This document shows, in pieces, positions 1 to 8,800 of a stretch of 64,000 nucleotides of DNA. This stretch comes from Holophagales bacterium. GTDB lineage: Bacteria; Acidobacteriota; Thermoanaerobaculia; Multivoradales; Multivoraceae. The first letter of the stretch is position 1. Every line of letters starts with the position of its first letter. The notes beneath the pieces are model-generated. The model was not told the origin of the DNA. It searched no databases and was given only the letters and a program-made list of their open reading frames with translations. The position numbers and the translations under genes were made by a program. The stretch lies in NCBI GenBank assembly GCA_009843505.1, contig VYDI01000040.1, forward strand, positions 182,255 to 246,254, written 5' to 3'.

Positions 1-11
1 CAGCGGCCATC

Positions 12-1031
12 GTGTCCGCACTGACGGCGACCTTCCTGCTTCTGAGTTCCGCCGCCGCTGCCCAGTTCGGAAACCTGCCGCCCAACCGGTCGTCACTGCT
101 CGACGACGGCGCCCTCCACGTCGTCATCTGCGGCAGCGGGTCGCCGCTTCCTAGCGTCGAGCGTGCCGGACCCTGCACGGCGGTGATCGCCGGCGGGCGG
201 ATGTTCCTGATCGACGTCGGTCCCGGGTCGACCGAGAACCTGCGGCTCTGGGGACTGCCGGTCGGCAGCCTGGCCGGGGTGCTCCTGACCCACTTCCACT
301 CCGATCACATCGGAGAACTCGGCGAGGTCGTCTTCGCGAGCTGGACCGGCGGCCGGGCCGTGCCCCTCGACGTCTACGGTCCCCTGGGCGTCGAACAGGT
401 CGTCGCCGGCTTTCAGACGGCCTATGAACTCGACGTCTCCTACCGGGTCGCTCACCACGGCGCCGACCTGCTCCCGCCGGACGGCGGCAAGACGAACGCG
501 CACACCATCGAACTCGCCGAGGACGCGCCCTCGCGCGTCTTCTACGACGAGGACGGCCTCAGGATCACGGCGTTCCTGGTCGAGCATGAACCGATCTCGC
601 CGGCGCTCGGCTACCGCATCGACTACGGCGGCCGCTCGGTCGTGGTTAGCGGCGACACGATCCGCTCGGCGAACGTGGAGGCGGCGAGCCAGGGCGTCGA
701 CGTCCTGGTCCACGAGGTCCTGTCCGGCGCTCTGATCGGCGGGGCGGCGCAGGCGCTGGAAAGCGCCGGCAATGAACGGACCGCGAAGATGCTCCGGGAC
801 ACGCTCGACTACCACACCTTCCCGGCCGACGTGCATGCCCTCGCCGCCGACGCGCAGGTCAAGCTCCTCGTGCTGAGCCATCTCGTACCGCCCCTGCCCG
901 CGGCGCAGGCCGAAGGCGTGTTCATGCGCGGCCGTGCCGAGGACGCGCCGAACGATGCGGTCGTCGCCGCCGACGGCATGCACATCGCGCTGCCCGCCAA
1001 CAGCGACGAGCGGACGATCGAGAACTTCTAG
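12..1031 (+). CDS. Exported MBL-fold metallo-hydrolase
   Basis: Metallo-beta-lactamase-fold hydrolase, 339 aa if the GTG at 12 is the start. No in-frame stop lies in bases 1-11, so the true start may be outside the window. The first 17 residues look like a cleavable signal peptide ending near Ala-Ala-Gln. The zinc motif HFHSDH lies at residues 94-99, followed by SGDT near 210 and a late SHLVPP histidine. The arrangement resembles the RNase Z/arylsulfatase AtsA branch, but export argues against tRNA processing. A periplasmic hydrolase of unknown substrate is the safest reading. Confidence 0.8.
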   Translation: MSALTATFLLLSSAAAAQFGNLPPNRSSLLDDGALHVVICGSGSPLPSVERAGPCTAVIAGGRMFLIDVGPGSTENLRLWGLPVGSLAGVLLTHFHSDHIGELGEVVFASWTGGRAVPLDVYGPLGVEQVVAGFQTAYELDVSYRVAHHGADLLPPDGGKTNAHTIELAEDAPSRVFYDEDGLRITAFLVEHEPISPALGYRIDYGGRSVVVSGDTIRSANVEAASQGVDVLVHEVLSGALIGGAAQALESAGNERTAKMLRDTLDYHTFPADVHALAADAQVKLLVLSHLVPPLPAAQAEGVFMRGRAEDAPNDAVVAADGMHIALPANSDERTIENF

Positions 1032-1101
1032 ACGCTCCCTGGAGGCCCTGGAAAACGCAGCGTCCTGGCCTCATCCGGCGCACAGCGCCCGGCGGCCGCG
1101 C

Positions 1102-1107
1102 TAGCCT
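1102..1107 (+). promoter_or_regulatory. -10 element TAGCCT, leaderless spacing
   Basis: TAGCCT ends 6 bases before the GTG at 1114. There is no Shine-Dalgarno in between, so transcription would begin at or next to the start codon. No convincing -35. Confidence 0.55.
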
Positions 1108-1113
1108 CATACC

Positions 1114-1899
1114 GTGACGAACTACGCAGCCGAACTCGAGTTCGCGGTCGAGACCGCCTGGATCGCCGGCCAGTTGACGTTCGAGTTCTTCCGTCTCGGC
1201 GTCGACCCGGAACTCAAGAGCGACATGACGCCGGTCACCGAGGCCGACCGGGGCGCCGAGGAACTGATCCGTTCACGGATCGCCGAGGCCTTTCCCGGCG
1301 ACCTCGTCGTCGGCGAAGAGTTCGGGGCAGGTGGCGGCGAGTCTGCCTCGGAAGCCGCTTCGAAACGCCACTGGTACGTCGACCCGATCGACGGTACCCG
1401 TTCCTTCGTCCGTGGCGTGCCGCTCTACGGGATCCTGATCGGCCTGGAGGTCGATGGAAGGGTCGAAGTCGGCGTCGCCCACTTCCCGGGCATCGGCGAG
1501 ACGGTAGCGGCGGCTTCCGGCCGGGGCTGCACGCTGAACGGCGAGCCGGCGCAGGTCCGCGAAACACCCAGCCTCGCCGACGGCTACGTCTCCTTTGGTG
1601 ACCCGGGACTCTTCGTCGACCCCCGCCACCAACAGGCATGGCAGCGGATGATGGACGGCACCGCCTACCGCGTCGGCTGGTCCGATGCCTACGGCCACGC
1701 CCTGGTCGCTACCGGACGGCTGGAACTGATGGTCGACCCGAAGATGAGCGCCTGGGACTGCGGACCGTTCCCCGTCATCCTCCGCGAGGCCGGCGGCTAC
1801 TTCGGCGACTGGGACGGCAACGAGACGATCCACGGCGACCGGGCGTTCAGCACCACCCGCCGGCTGCTGCCCGAGGTCCTGGAACTGCTCGCCGACTAA
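1114..1899 (+). CDS. Inositol-monophosphatase-family phosphatase (histidinol-phosphatase HisN-like)
   Basis: 261-aa metal-dependent phosphatase. Seen: GEEFG at 67-71, the metal and phosphate motif DPIDGT at 90-95 followed by RSFVRGVP, and WDCGP with Asp215. The RSFVRG extension after DPIDGT is typical of the HisN-type histidinol-phosphate phosphatases rather than SuhB, so histidine biosynthesis is the likeliest role. No other his gene is nearby to confirm it. The GTG start at 1114 sits 6 bases after a -10-like TAGCCT, which fits a leaderless message. It is cytoplasmic, with no signal peptide. Confidence 0.85.
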   Translation: MTNYAAELEFAVETAWIAGQLTFEFFRLGVDPELKSDMTPVTEADRGAEELIRSRIAEAFPGDLVVGEEFGAGGGESASEAASKRHWYVDPIDGTRSFVRGVPLYGILIGLEVDGRVEVGVAHFPGIGETVAAASGRGCTLNGEPAQVRETPSLADGYVSFGDPGLFVDPRHQQAWQRMMDGTAYRVGWSDAYGHALVATGRLELMVDPKMSAWDCGPFPVILREAGGYFGDWDGNETIHGDRAFSTTRRLLPEVLELLAD

Positions 1900-1920
1900 A
1901 CCGCCGACCCACCGAAGTGT

Positions 1921-1948
1921 CGGTGCGCCGGCCCCCTGGCCGGCATCC
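1921..1948. repeat. Dispersed GGGTGC-type hairpin repeat, copy A
   Basis: CGGTGC followed by the perfect stem GCCGGCC, loop CCCT and GGCCGGC, then ATCC. It lies between convergent genes, 22 bases after the phosphatase stop. It differs from copy B (40921-40948) by a compensatory C/G swap in the innermost stem pair. It could help end transcription from both sides but has no T-run. Confidence 0.6.
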
Positions 1949-1962
1949 GCCGGGGGCGGTCC

Positions 1963-2214
1963 TCAGCCTCCCGGCGGCTCGTCGCCGTCCTCCAACGGAC
2001 CAGCGACACAACTCAGCAGTTCCTTCACCTCGTCCAGGCGGTTGTCCGGCACGCAGAGCTTCACCGGCACCGGGGACTTGCCCATCATCCCCATGCCGAA
2101 CATGCCGACTCCGGCGCTCTGCACCAGGAACGGAATGTCGTACTGGTCCAGGGCGTGGCCGATCGTTTCGGCCTCGAGCCGGGAATCGAAGGTCGCGAGT
2201 TCGACGAACTTCAT
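1963..2214 (-). CDS. DUF2007-type putative signal-transducing protein
   Basis: 83-aa cytoplasmic protein. The N-terminus MKFVELATFDSRLEAETIG and the pattern 'avoid one chain, compare the next' (residues 5-45, then VPVKLCVPDNRLDEVKELL) match the small DUF2007 fold found next to metabolic genes in many bacteria; function unknown. A Met/Gly-rich loop (FGMGMMGK) lies at about 38-46. Its ATG overlaps the stop of the MaoC gene in ATGA (2211-2214), so the two are translationally coupled. The C-terminal GDEPPGG tail is probably disordered. Confidence 0.75.
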   Translation of the reverse strand: MKFVELATFDSRLEAETIGHALDQYDIPFLVQSAGVGMFGMGMMGKSPVPVKLCVPDNRLDEVKELLSCVAGPLEDGDEPPGG

Positions 2215-2675
2215 GAGTCGTCTTCCTCCGGCAGCTTCAGCATCAGCCCCAGCCGCGTACAGCGGGCAACGAGTTCGTCACGCTGGTTGAAGGCGCGGTG
2301 CTCGAAGGTCACGATGCCGGCGTTGGGCCGTGAGCGGCTCTCCCGCTTGTCCTTCACCTCGGTCTCGATCCGCAGGGTATCGCCGTGGAACACGGGCCGC
2401 GGGAACACGACGTCGTTCCAGCCCAGGTTGGCGATCGTCGTACCGAGGGTCGTGTCGCCGACCGAGATGCCGACCATCAGGCTCAAAGTAAAGCAACTGT
2501 TGACGATCCGCTCGCCGAACTCGCTCTTCTTCATCGCCTCGGCGTCGAGATGGAGCGCGGCCGGGTTGTGGGTCATCGCCGTGAAGAAGACGTTGTCCGC
2601 CTCGGTCACCGTCCGCCGCAACGCATGGTCGAAGAGTTGACCGACTTCAAACTGCTCGTAGTAGAGGCCCGCCAT
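2211..2675 (-). CDS. MaoC-like (R)-hydratase family protein
   Basis: 154-aa hot-dog-fold protein of the MaoC dehydratase group, which hydrates 2-enoyl-CoA thioesters or related substrates. Seen: YYEQFEVGQ start, the central TVTEADNVFFTAMTHNPAALH segment (residues 23-43, carrying the Asp/His-type hydratase region in a variant form), and the GDTL beta-strand near 98. The canonical D-x4-N/H-x4-H spacing is only partly met, so the exact chemistry is uncertain. It is first of a two-gene operon with the DUF2007 gene and has its own -10 at 2682-2687. Confidence 0.8.
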   Translation of the reverse strand: MAGLYYEQFEVGQLFDHALRRTVTEADNVFFTAMTHNPAALHLDAEAMKKSEFGERIVNSCFTLSLMVGISVGDTTLGTTIANLGWNDVVFPRPVFHGDTLRIETEVKDKRESRSRPNAGIVTFEHRAFNQRDELVARCTRLGLMLKLPEEDDS

Positions 2676-2681
2676 GAGGCA

Positions 2682-2687
2682 ACCCTA
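2682..2687 (-). promoter_or_regulatory. -10 element TAGGGT overlapping the murA stop codon
   Basis: On the minus strand TAGGGT ends 6 bases before the MaoC ATG. Its TAG is the murA stop codon (2685-2687). No Shine-Dalgarno is present, so this is a candidate leaderless promoter separating MaoC from murA. Confidence 0.5.
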
Positions 2688-4022
2688 GCCGAGTGAATCG
2701 GCGACGCGTTCGATGTCGGCGCCCAGCGACCGCAGCCGCTCGTCGATCCGCTCGTAGCCGCGATCGATCTGCTGCACGTTGTCGATCACGCTGCGGCCTT
2801 CGGCGCACAGCGCGGCGATCAGCATCGCCATGCCGGCCCGGATGTCCGGGCTCACCATGTCCCGTCCGTAGAGCTTCGACGGCCCGCTGACGACGACGCG
2901 GTGCGGATCGCAGAGCACGATCTGGGCGCCCATCGCCACCAGCCGGTCGACGAAGAACATGCGGGACTCGAACAGCTTCTCGTGGATCAGTACCGAGCCC
3001 CGGCTCTGGGTGGCGCCCACCACCGCGATCGACGTGAGATCGGCGGGGAAACCTGGCCACGGCGCGTCCTCGACTTTCGGGATCGCGCCCTGAAGATCCG
3101 TGCGCACCTGGAGCTCCTGACCGCCGGGCACGAACAGGTCGCTGCCGTCGCCACGCACCTCGAAGTCGATGCCCAGCCGGCCGAAGGCGATCCGCGTCGC
3201 CCGGTGCTCACGCGGCCGGGCGTTCGGAATGCGCAGTTCGCCGCCGGTCACGGCCGCCAGCGTGATGAGCGACCCCACCTCGATGTAGTCGGGACCGATC
3301 TCGAACTCGGCCCCGCCCAGCCGCTCCACGCCCTGGACGACGAGCAGGTTCGTTCCGACACCTTCGATCGGCACTCCCATGGCCTTCAGGAGGCAGCAGA
3401 GATCCTGCACGTGAGGCTCGCTCGCCGCGTTCAGGATCCTCGTCTCGCCTTCGGCCAGGGAAGCCGCCATCACCGCGTTCTCGGTCGCGGTCACCGAGGC
3501 TTCGTCCAGAAAAACCTCGACCCCGCGCAGGCGCTCCCGCGAACCCTCGACGCGGCACCGGAGCCCGCCGCCCGGGAGGAGTTCGATGCCGGCGCCCAGG
3601 CCCTCGAGCGCCAGCAGGTGCGTGTCGAGCCGGCGGCGGCCGATGACGTCGCCGCCCGGGGCCGGCATGTTCACGCGCCCCCGCCGCGCCAGCAGCGGCC
3701 CCGCCAGCAGGATCGAGGCGCGGATCGCGCGGCAGAGATCAGGGTCGGGATCGTCGTCGCCGAGACCCGCGGCGCGGACACGCACCGTGTCGCTACCGGC
3801 GAACGCCACTTCGGCGCCGAGTTGCCGCAACAACCCCATCTGTGCCTCGACGTCGCGGATCCGGGGCACGTTTCGGAGCGTGACCTCCTCGTCCGTGAGA
3901 AGCGCGGCTGCGAGCAACGGCAGCGCAGCGTTCTTGTTGCCCCGCGCCCGCAACGTGCCCGAGATCGGTTGACCGCCCTCGATGACGAACTGGGAACGAG
4001 GCATGTGTGCGGCCGTGTCCAT
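2685..4022 (-). CDS. murA: UDP-N-acetylglucosamine 1-carboxyvinyltransferase (MurA), Cys-to-Asp variant
   Basis: Transfers enolpyruvate from PEP to UDP-GlcNAc, the first committed cytoplasmic step of peptidoglycan synthesis. 445 aa from the ATG at 4022; a second ATG at 4004 (439 aa) is also possible, and no good Shine-Dalgarno marks either. Seen: the N-terminal GGQPISGTLRARGNKNAALP substrate loop, ENAVMAASLAEGETRILNAA, and the C-terminal IDRGYERI signature. The catalytic-loop residue that is Cys115 in E. coli (GGCTIG) is Asp here (GGDVIG, Asp125). The Asp form is known from mycobacteria and chlamydiae and is not alkylated by fosfomycin. The open frame runs further upstream to 4985 but overlaps the opposite-strand secreted protein and is not genuine. 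Confidence 0.93.
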   Translation of the reverse strand: MDTAAHMPRSQFVIEGGQPISGTLRARGNKNAALPLLAAALLTDEEVTLRNVPRIRDVEAQMGLLRQLGAEVAFAGSDTVRVRAAGLGDDDPDPDLCRAIRASILLAGPLLARRGRVNMPAPGGDVIGRRRLDTHLLALEGLGAGIELLPGGGLRCRVEGSRERLRGVEVFLDEASVTATENAVMAASLAEGETRILNAASEPHVQDLCCLLKAMGVPIEGVGTNLLVVQGVERLGGAEFEIGPDYIEVGSLITLAAVTGGELRIPNARPREHRATRIAFGRLGIDFEVRGDGSDLFVPGGQELQVRTDLQGAIPKVEDAPWPGFPADLTSIAVVGATQSRGSVLIHEKLFESRMFFVDRLVAMGAQIVLCDPHRVVVSGPSKLYGRDMVSPDIRAGMAMLIAALCAEGRSVIDNVQQIDRGYERIDERLRSLGADIERVADSLG

Positions 4023-4165
4023 CGCCCGGTTAGTTGACCACAGGAACGCCGCCGCAGGCGCCCGCTCTTCCGATTCGCCCGCTCCTGAAACTCGCGCGAC
4101 GTCGCGACGTTGTATGAATGAGACACGGCCCCATCGGGCCGGGGGCCCCTCATCTCCGTACCGGC

Positions 4166-4171
4166 AAGGAG
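4166..4171 (+). promoter_or_regulatory. Shine-Dalgarno AAGGAG for the 4179 gene
   Basis: AAGGAG lies 7 bases before the ATG at 4179. This is one of the minority of genes here with a classical leader. The 156-base gap from murA also holds a GGCCCC...GGGGCC hairpin at about 4127-4148; I could not assign a promoter confidently. Confidence 0.7.
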
Positions 4172-4178
4172 ACCGACC

Positions 4179-4835
4179 ATGAAAGACCTTCACCGCCATC
4201 TCTGGGCGACCCTGGCGTTCGCCCTCCTGATCGCCTTCGTTCCCGGAGCGCTCCTGGCCCAGGAGCATGCCGATCCAGGTCACGACGAGCGCTGGGAGGA
4301 GCTCGGTCAGCGCTGGGAGGAGTGGGGCGAGCGCTTCGGCCGCAGCTTCGAGGACGCCGACTGGGAGTCCCACGGCAAGAACTGGGAAGAGTTCGGCAGG
4401 CGCTGGGAGGAATGGGGCGAGCAGTTTGCGGCGTCCTTCGAGCAGGCGTTCGACGAAGAGGAATGGGACACCTGGGCGGAGCAGTTCGAGGACATGGAGC
4501 ACCCTGACGGCGAAGTCGACTGGGAGCGCTTCGAGCAGTTCTGGGAAGAGTTCGGTGAACGCTTCGGCACCTCTCTGGGTGAGGCCATGGAAGGCGCCGA
4601 CTGGGAGATGTTCGGTGAAGCGCTCGGTGCGCTCGGTGAGCAGATGGGCGAGCTGGCCGAACTGATCGCCGCCAGCGTCGAAGCCGCCGACTGGAGCGGT
4701 TTCGCCGATCTCGTCAGCGAGACGGTCGAGCAGGCGGTCGAGCACGCCGAGGAAGCGACGGAGGCCGCCGAGGAAGCGGCAGAGGCAGCTGCCGAAGCAG
4801 CGGAAGAAGCGGCCGAGGCAGCGGTCGACGCATAG
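4179..4835 (+). CDS. Secreted acidic Trp/Glu-repeat helical protein
   Basis: 218 aa, family not recognised. Residues 1-27 form a signal peptide ending ALLAQ. The mature protein carries at least five copies of a W-E-E-(W/F/L)-G unit (for example RWEEWGERF, NWEEFGRRW, FWEEFGERF) between about 38 and 130, spaced so that Trp, Phe and acidic residues fall on opposite helix faces. The last 35 residues are an almost pure Ala/Glu heptad tail. Strongly acidic and lacking Cys. It resembles amphipathic, apolipoprotein-like or surface-coating helices by composition only. It stands alone between the divergent murA and the co-directional esterase. Confidence 0.75.
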   Translation: MKDLHRHLWATLAFALLIAFVPGALLAQEHADPGHDERWEELGQRWEEWGERFGRSFEDADWESHGKNWEEFGRRWEEWGEQFAASFEQAFDEEEWDTWAEQFEDMEHPDGEVDWERFEQFWEEFGERFGTSLGEAMEGADWEMFGEALGALGEQMGELAELIAASVEAADWSGFADLVSETVEQAVEHAEEATEAAEEAAEAAAEAAEEAAEAAVDA

Positions 4836-4905
4836 CGGCGCATTCCGGGAACCGGGTGCGCCGGGCTGGCTGTAGGCTGCGCGTTTCACGACCCAAGGAG
4901 CGCAC

Positions 4906-5856
4906 ATGCCAGTCGACCCCCAGGTGCAGGCCTTCCTCGAAGCCCAGGCCCAGGCCGCGATCGAGAACCAGGTTCCGCCCATCACCGAGCAGACCGTGGA
5001 GATGGCCCGGGCCGGCTATCTCGCGGTCGCCGAGATGCTCGGGCAGGGCCCCGAGGTAGACACCGAGGACTCCGCCGTGCCCGGTCCGGCTGGTGACATT
5101 CCGGTCCGCATCTACCGGCCCCGGGATGCCGGCGAGGCCCTGCCGATCCTCGTCTACTACCACGGCGGCGGCTGGGTGATCGGCGACCTGGACACCCACG
5201 ACTACGCCTGCCGCGAACTGTGCGCGGGCGCCGGTTGCCTGGTCGTCGCGGTCGATTACCGGTTGGCGCCCGAGGCGCAGTTCCCGGCCGCGGTCGACGA
5301 CTCCTGGGCTGCCTTGCAGTGGATTGCGGCCAACGCCGAGAGCCTCGGCGGCGACCCGGCCCGGATCGCGGTCGGCGGCGACAGCGCCGGCGGCAACCTC
5401 TCCGCCGTGATGAGCCTGCTCACTCGCGACAACGGCGGTCCCCGACTCGTCTTCCAGCTCCTCGTCTATCCCGCCGTCGACATGGACTTCAGCCGCCCCT
5501 CGATCGACGAGAACGCTGACGGCTACGTCCTGACCAGGGACCACATGATCTGGTTCCGCGGCCACTACCTGCGTTCGGACGCCGACCGCGCCGACTTCCG
5601 CGCCTCGCCGCTCCTGGCGTCCGACCACGGCGGCCTGCCGCCGGCTCTCGTCATCACCGCCGAGTTCGACCCGCTCCGCGACGAGGGCAGGGACTACGCG
5701 GAGAAGCTCCAGGCCGCCGACGTCGAGGCCACGCTCTCGAACTACGAGGGCCAGGTCCACGTCTTCTTCCAGCTCTCCCCGATCCTCAGCGGCGGCCGCA
5801 AGGCGGTCGACGAGGCCTGCGCAGCGTTGCGGAAGGCGTTCGGCGAGTCGACCTGA
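4906..5856 (+). CDS. Hormone-sensitive-lipase-family alpha/beta hydrolase
   Basis: 316-aa carboxylesterase of the HSL (family IV) type, hydrolysing short acyl esters. Seen: the oxyanion motif HGGGW at 86-90, nucleophile elbow GDSAGG with Ser160, acid Asp255 in EFDPLRD, and His285 in GQVHVF, so the triad is complete. The N-terminal cap (1-55) is helical. No signal peptide, so it is cytoplasmic. A Shine-Dalgarno AAGGAG ends 5 bases before the ATG. A TAGGCT -10-like element lies about 26 bases upstream, next to a degenerate GGGTGC repeat (4854). Confidence 0.9.
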   Translation: MPVDPQVQAFLEAQAQAAIENQVPPITEQTVEMARAGYLAVAEMLGQGPEVDTEDSAVPGPAGDIPVRIYRPRDAGEALPILVYYHGGGWVIGDLDTHDYACRELCAGAGCLVVAVDYRLAPEAQFPAAVDDSWAALQWIAANAESLGGDPARIAVGGDSAGGNLSAVMSLLTRDNGGPRLVFQLLVYPAVDMDFSRPSIDENADGYVLTRDHMIWFRGHYLRSDADRADFRASPLLASDHGGLPPALVITAEFDPLRDEGRDYAEKLQAADVEATLSNYEGQVHVFFQLSPILSGGRKAVDEACAALRKAFGEST

Positions 5857-5871
5857 GAGCCAGGTGCCCGG

Positions 5872-8800
5872 CTACACCGCCGGCAGCAGCCGGCTGACGC
5901 GATAGCCGTCAAGGTCCTTCTCGAAGCCGCAGGCGTCGAGAGTCGCGGTCCACGGGGACTCGCAGGCCGGACGACCGTCGATGCGCAGGAGCCTGAGGGT
6001 CCGGCGCCGGCGGCTTCCGGCGAGGTCACGGAGCGCGGCCCAGGCTTCCCCGGGTTCCGGGTCGGCGCCGAGGGCGGCGAAGGTCCAGATGCCCTGGCCG
6101 CCGGCTTCGAGGTAGAGACGGGGGGAGCCGGCACGGAGGACGAGCCAGGCGCCGGGTACGCGGCGTGGGCCGCGCCTTCGGGGATCGAGCTCGGTTCCGA
6201 GCTGGGGCCAGGGCAGCACGGCGCCCCACGGACTCGCCGGGTCGACAGCGGGCAGGATCCCGATCGCCCCGCGCTTCGCCGGTCCTCGGCGCTCCCGCCG
6301 CAGGCGCTCGACCGCCGCAGGCAGGGCGAACTGGCGGCCGGCCAGGCCTTGAACGAAGTAGCCGCGGCGGATGTGGCCGGCCTCCTCCATCTCGCGGAGT
6401 ACCGGATAGAGGGCCTCGAACCCGCCGGGCACGTTCTCGTTGCGCGCCGTCTCGGCCGCGACCACACCGTAGCGGTCGAGCAGCAACGTCGCCGTGGCGT
6501 GAGCCCACTCCGTGTCGCTTACCCGCCCGGCCGGCGCGGCCAGATCGCTCACCAGCGACCATCGCCCCCCCGCCAGCATCCCGGTCCGGCCGCGGCGGGC
6601 GCCCGCCACACCGGCCCGCAGGGCGGCCGGCGCGGTACCGGCCCGCGGCCCGCGACGCCAGCCGCGAGGAAGTCCGCGGGGCGCACGCCCGGCGGTCGAC
6701 CGTCGCCGCTTGCCGAGAGACGCGAGCGGCAGGAACGTGTCGTTCGTGACGCGGCCGGCCCATACGAGGTCCCAGATCGCCGCTTCGACTTCCGTTTCGC
6801 CCCAGTCACCATCACCGGCCACACCGCCGACCAGGTCGAACGTAAAGCAGGCGCCGCGCTCCTCCAGCCGCTTGAGGACCGCGGCGTGCGGTGTCCCGGT
6901 CGGCGCCTCATCCGCGGCTTCGATCGGCTCGCTCCCGCGCGCGAGGACGTGGAACCGCTCCCGACGGCAGATCGCTACCCGGCCGTCTCTCGAGCCGAGC
7001 CTGCCGTCACCCACCCAGAGAAGCTCTCCGGCCGCCGCGAGTCCGTCCAGCATCTCGAGCCGGAATCCCGGCACGCGGGCAGGGAGGACGTGGCCGACCA
7101 GGTTCCGCCATGAAAGCGGAATGCCTTCGAGTTGCGCCACGGCCTCCCGGAGACGAACCAGGGCTCGATCCGACGGTGCCGGCGCCACTACCCGCCCGCG
7201 GTCCCGCGACGCCGGGAGAGTCGGCGCCGCCGCCGTGTCGACGCCCTGCCATCGACCCAGGAACCGCGCCAGAGCCGCTCCGTCGACCGGCTCGGCTTCG
7301 CGGCGCAGCCTGGCCAGTGTCCGACGCTTGATCCGGCGGAGCACCTCCTGGTCGCACCATTCGACACCGCCGCCTTCCCTACGAAACTCGCCCCGGACGA
7401 GCCGGCCGGCCTCTTCGAGACTCGTCAGCAGAGGCTCGATCGCCCCCGGGGGCAGGCCGAAGCGGGCCGCCGCGGCAGCGGCCGTGAACGGACCCCTGCT
7501 CCGGGCGTAGCGTCTCAGCAGACTCTCGAGCGGCTCCGGCCGTGGCGCCAGCAGTTCGCCCGGCAGGCCTTCGGGCAACACCGCGTCCAGGCCGTCACGG
7601 TAGAGCGCCGCGTCCTCCGCGGCCGTCCACATCCGCTCGCCGCTCTTGAGTTCGATCTCGACGGCCCTCTTCTGCCGCGCCAGGTCCGCGAGCCACTCGC
7701 CCGCCGCACCGGGCGCCCGCACCTCGATCTCCTCCCGAGTCAGACCGCCGGTCTGCCGCAGCAAGTCGTAGAGGTCGTCCTCGTGCCGCGCGCGACGGTC
7801 CGGCGAGAGCCCCTGAAACTCCTCTTCGACCGCACGGATCACTTCCGGGTCGAGCAACTCCCGCAGACTGGCCGTGCCCAGCAGTTCCCGCAGGAGCTCC
7901 CGATCGAGAGTCAGCGCCTGGGCCCGGCGCTCGGCCGCGGGGGCGTCCTGGTCGTAGAGGAAGCGCTCTTCGTAGGCGAAGACGAGGGAGCGGGCGAAAG
8001 GAGAAGGCGCCAGGGTCTCCACGTCGTCGACCCGGACGTTCCCTTCCGCGACCTGCGCCATCAGGTCGACCAGCCCGGACAGATCGAAGAGATCGCTCAG
8101 GCACTCGCGGTAGGTCTCGAGCAGGATCGGGAAGTCGGGGTACCTGCGGACGACGGAGAGCAGGTTCTTCGACCGCTGGCGCTGCTGCCAAAGTGGTGTC
8201 CGCTTGCCCGGTCGGTTGCGCGGCAGGAGCAGCGCGCGGGCAGCGTTCTCGCGAAACCGGCTCGCGAACATCGGCGAGGAAGCGACCTGCTCGACGACCA
8301 GATCCTCGACCTCGTCGGGCTCGAGCAGGAACTCCCGCGCCGCCGGCAACTCGTCGGTGTCGGCGAAGCGGAGCGCCAGTCCGTCGTCCGTCCACAGGGT
8401 CTGGACCTCGAAACCAAAACGCCGGCCGATCCGGCGCTCCAGCGCCATCGCCCAGGGCGCGTGAATGCGGGCCCCGAACGGAGTCAGGATGCACACCCGC
8501 CAGTCGCCGATCTCGTCCCGGAACCGCTCCAGAGTCACCGCGCGGTCGGTGGGCAGCGCGCCGGTGCGGTCTCGCTGCTCCTCGACGTAGGCGCAGAGGT
8601 TCGAGACGGCATGCGGGTCGAGCGGCGCTTCGCGTGCGAGCCAGCGTCTGGCGGCGGCGCCCTGCCGTCGGCCGAGTTCGCGCACGAAGGCGCCGAGGGC
8701 CCGGCCCAGTTCCAGCGGCCGGCCGGGGCCATCGCCGTGCCAGAAGGGCATCCGCCCCGGCTCGCCCGGCGCCGGCCGGACGATGACCCGGTCGCGGGTG

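Noticed and set aside
4023..4985. Upstream extension of the murA frame
   Set aside because: It would add 321 residues of unrelated sequence opposite a gene with its own signal peptide and Shine-Dalgarno. MurA begins at the MPRSQFVIEGG region.
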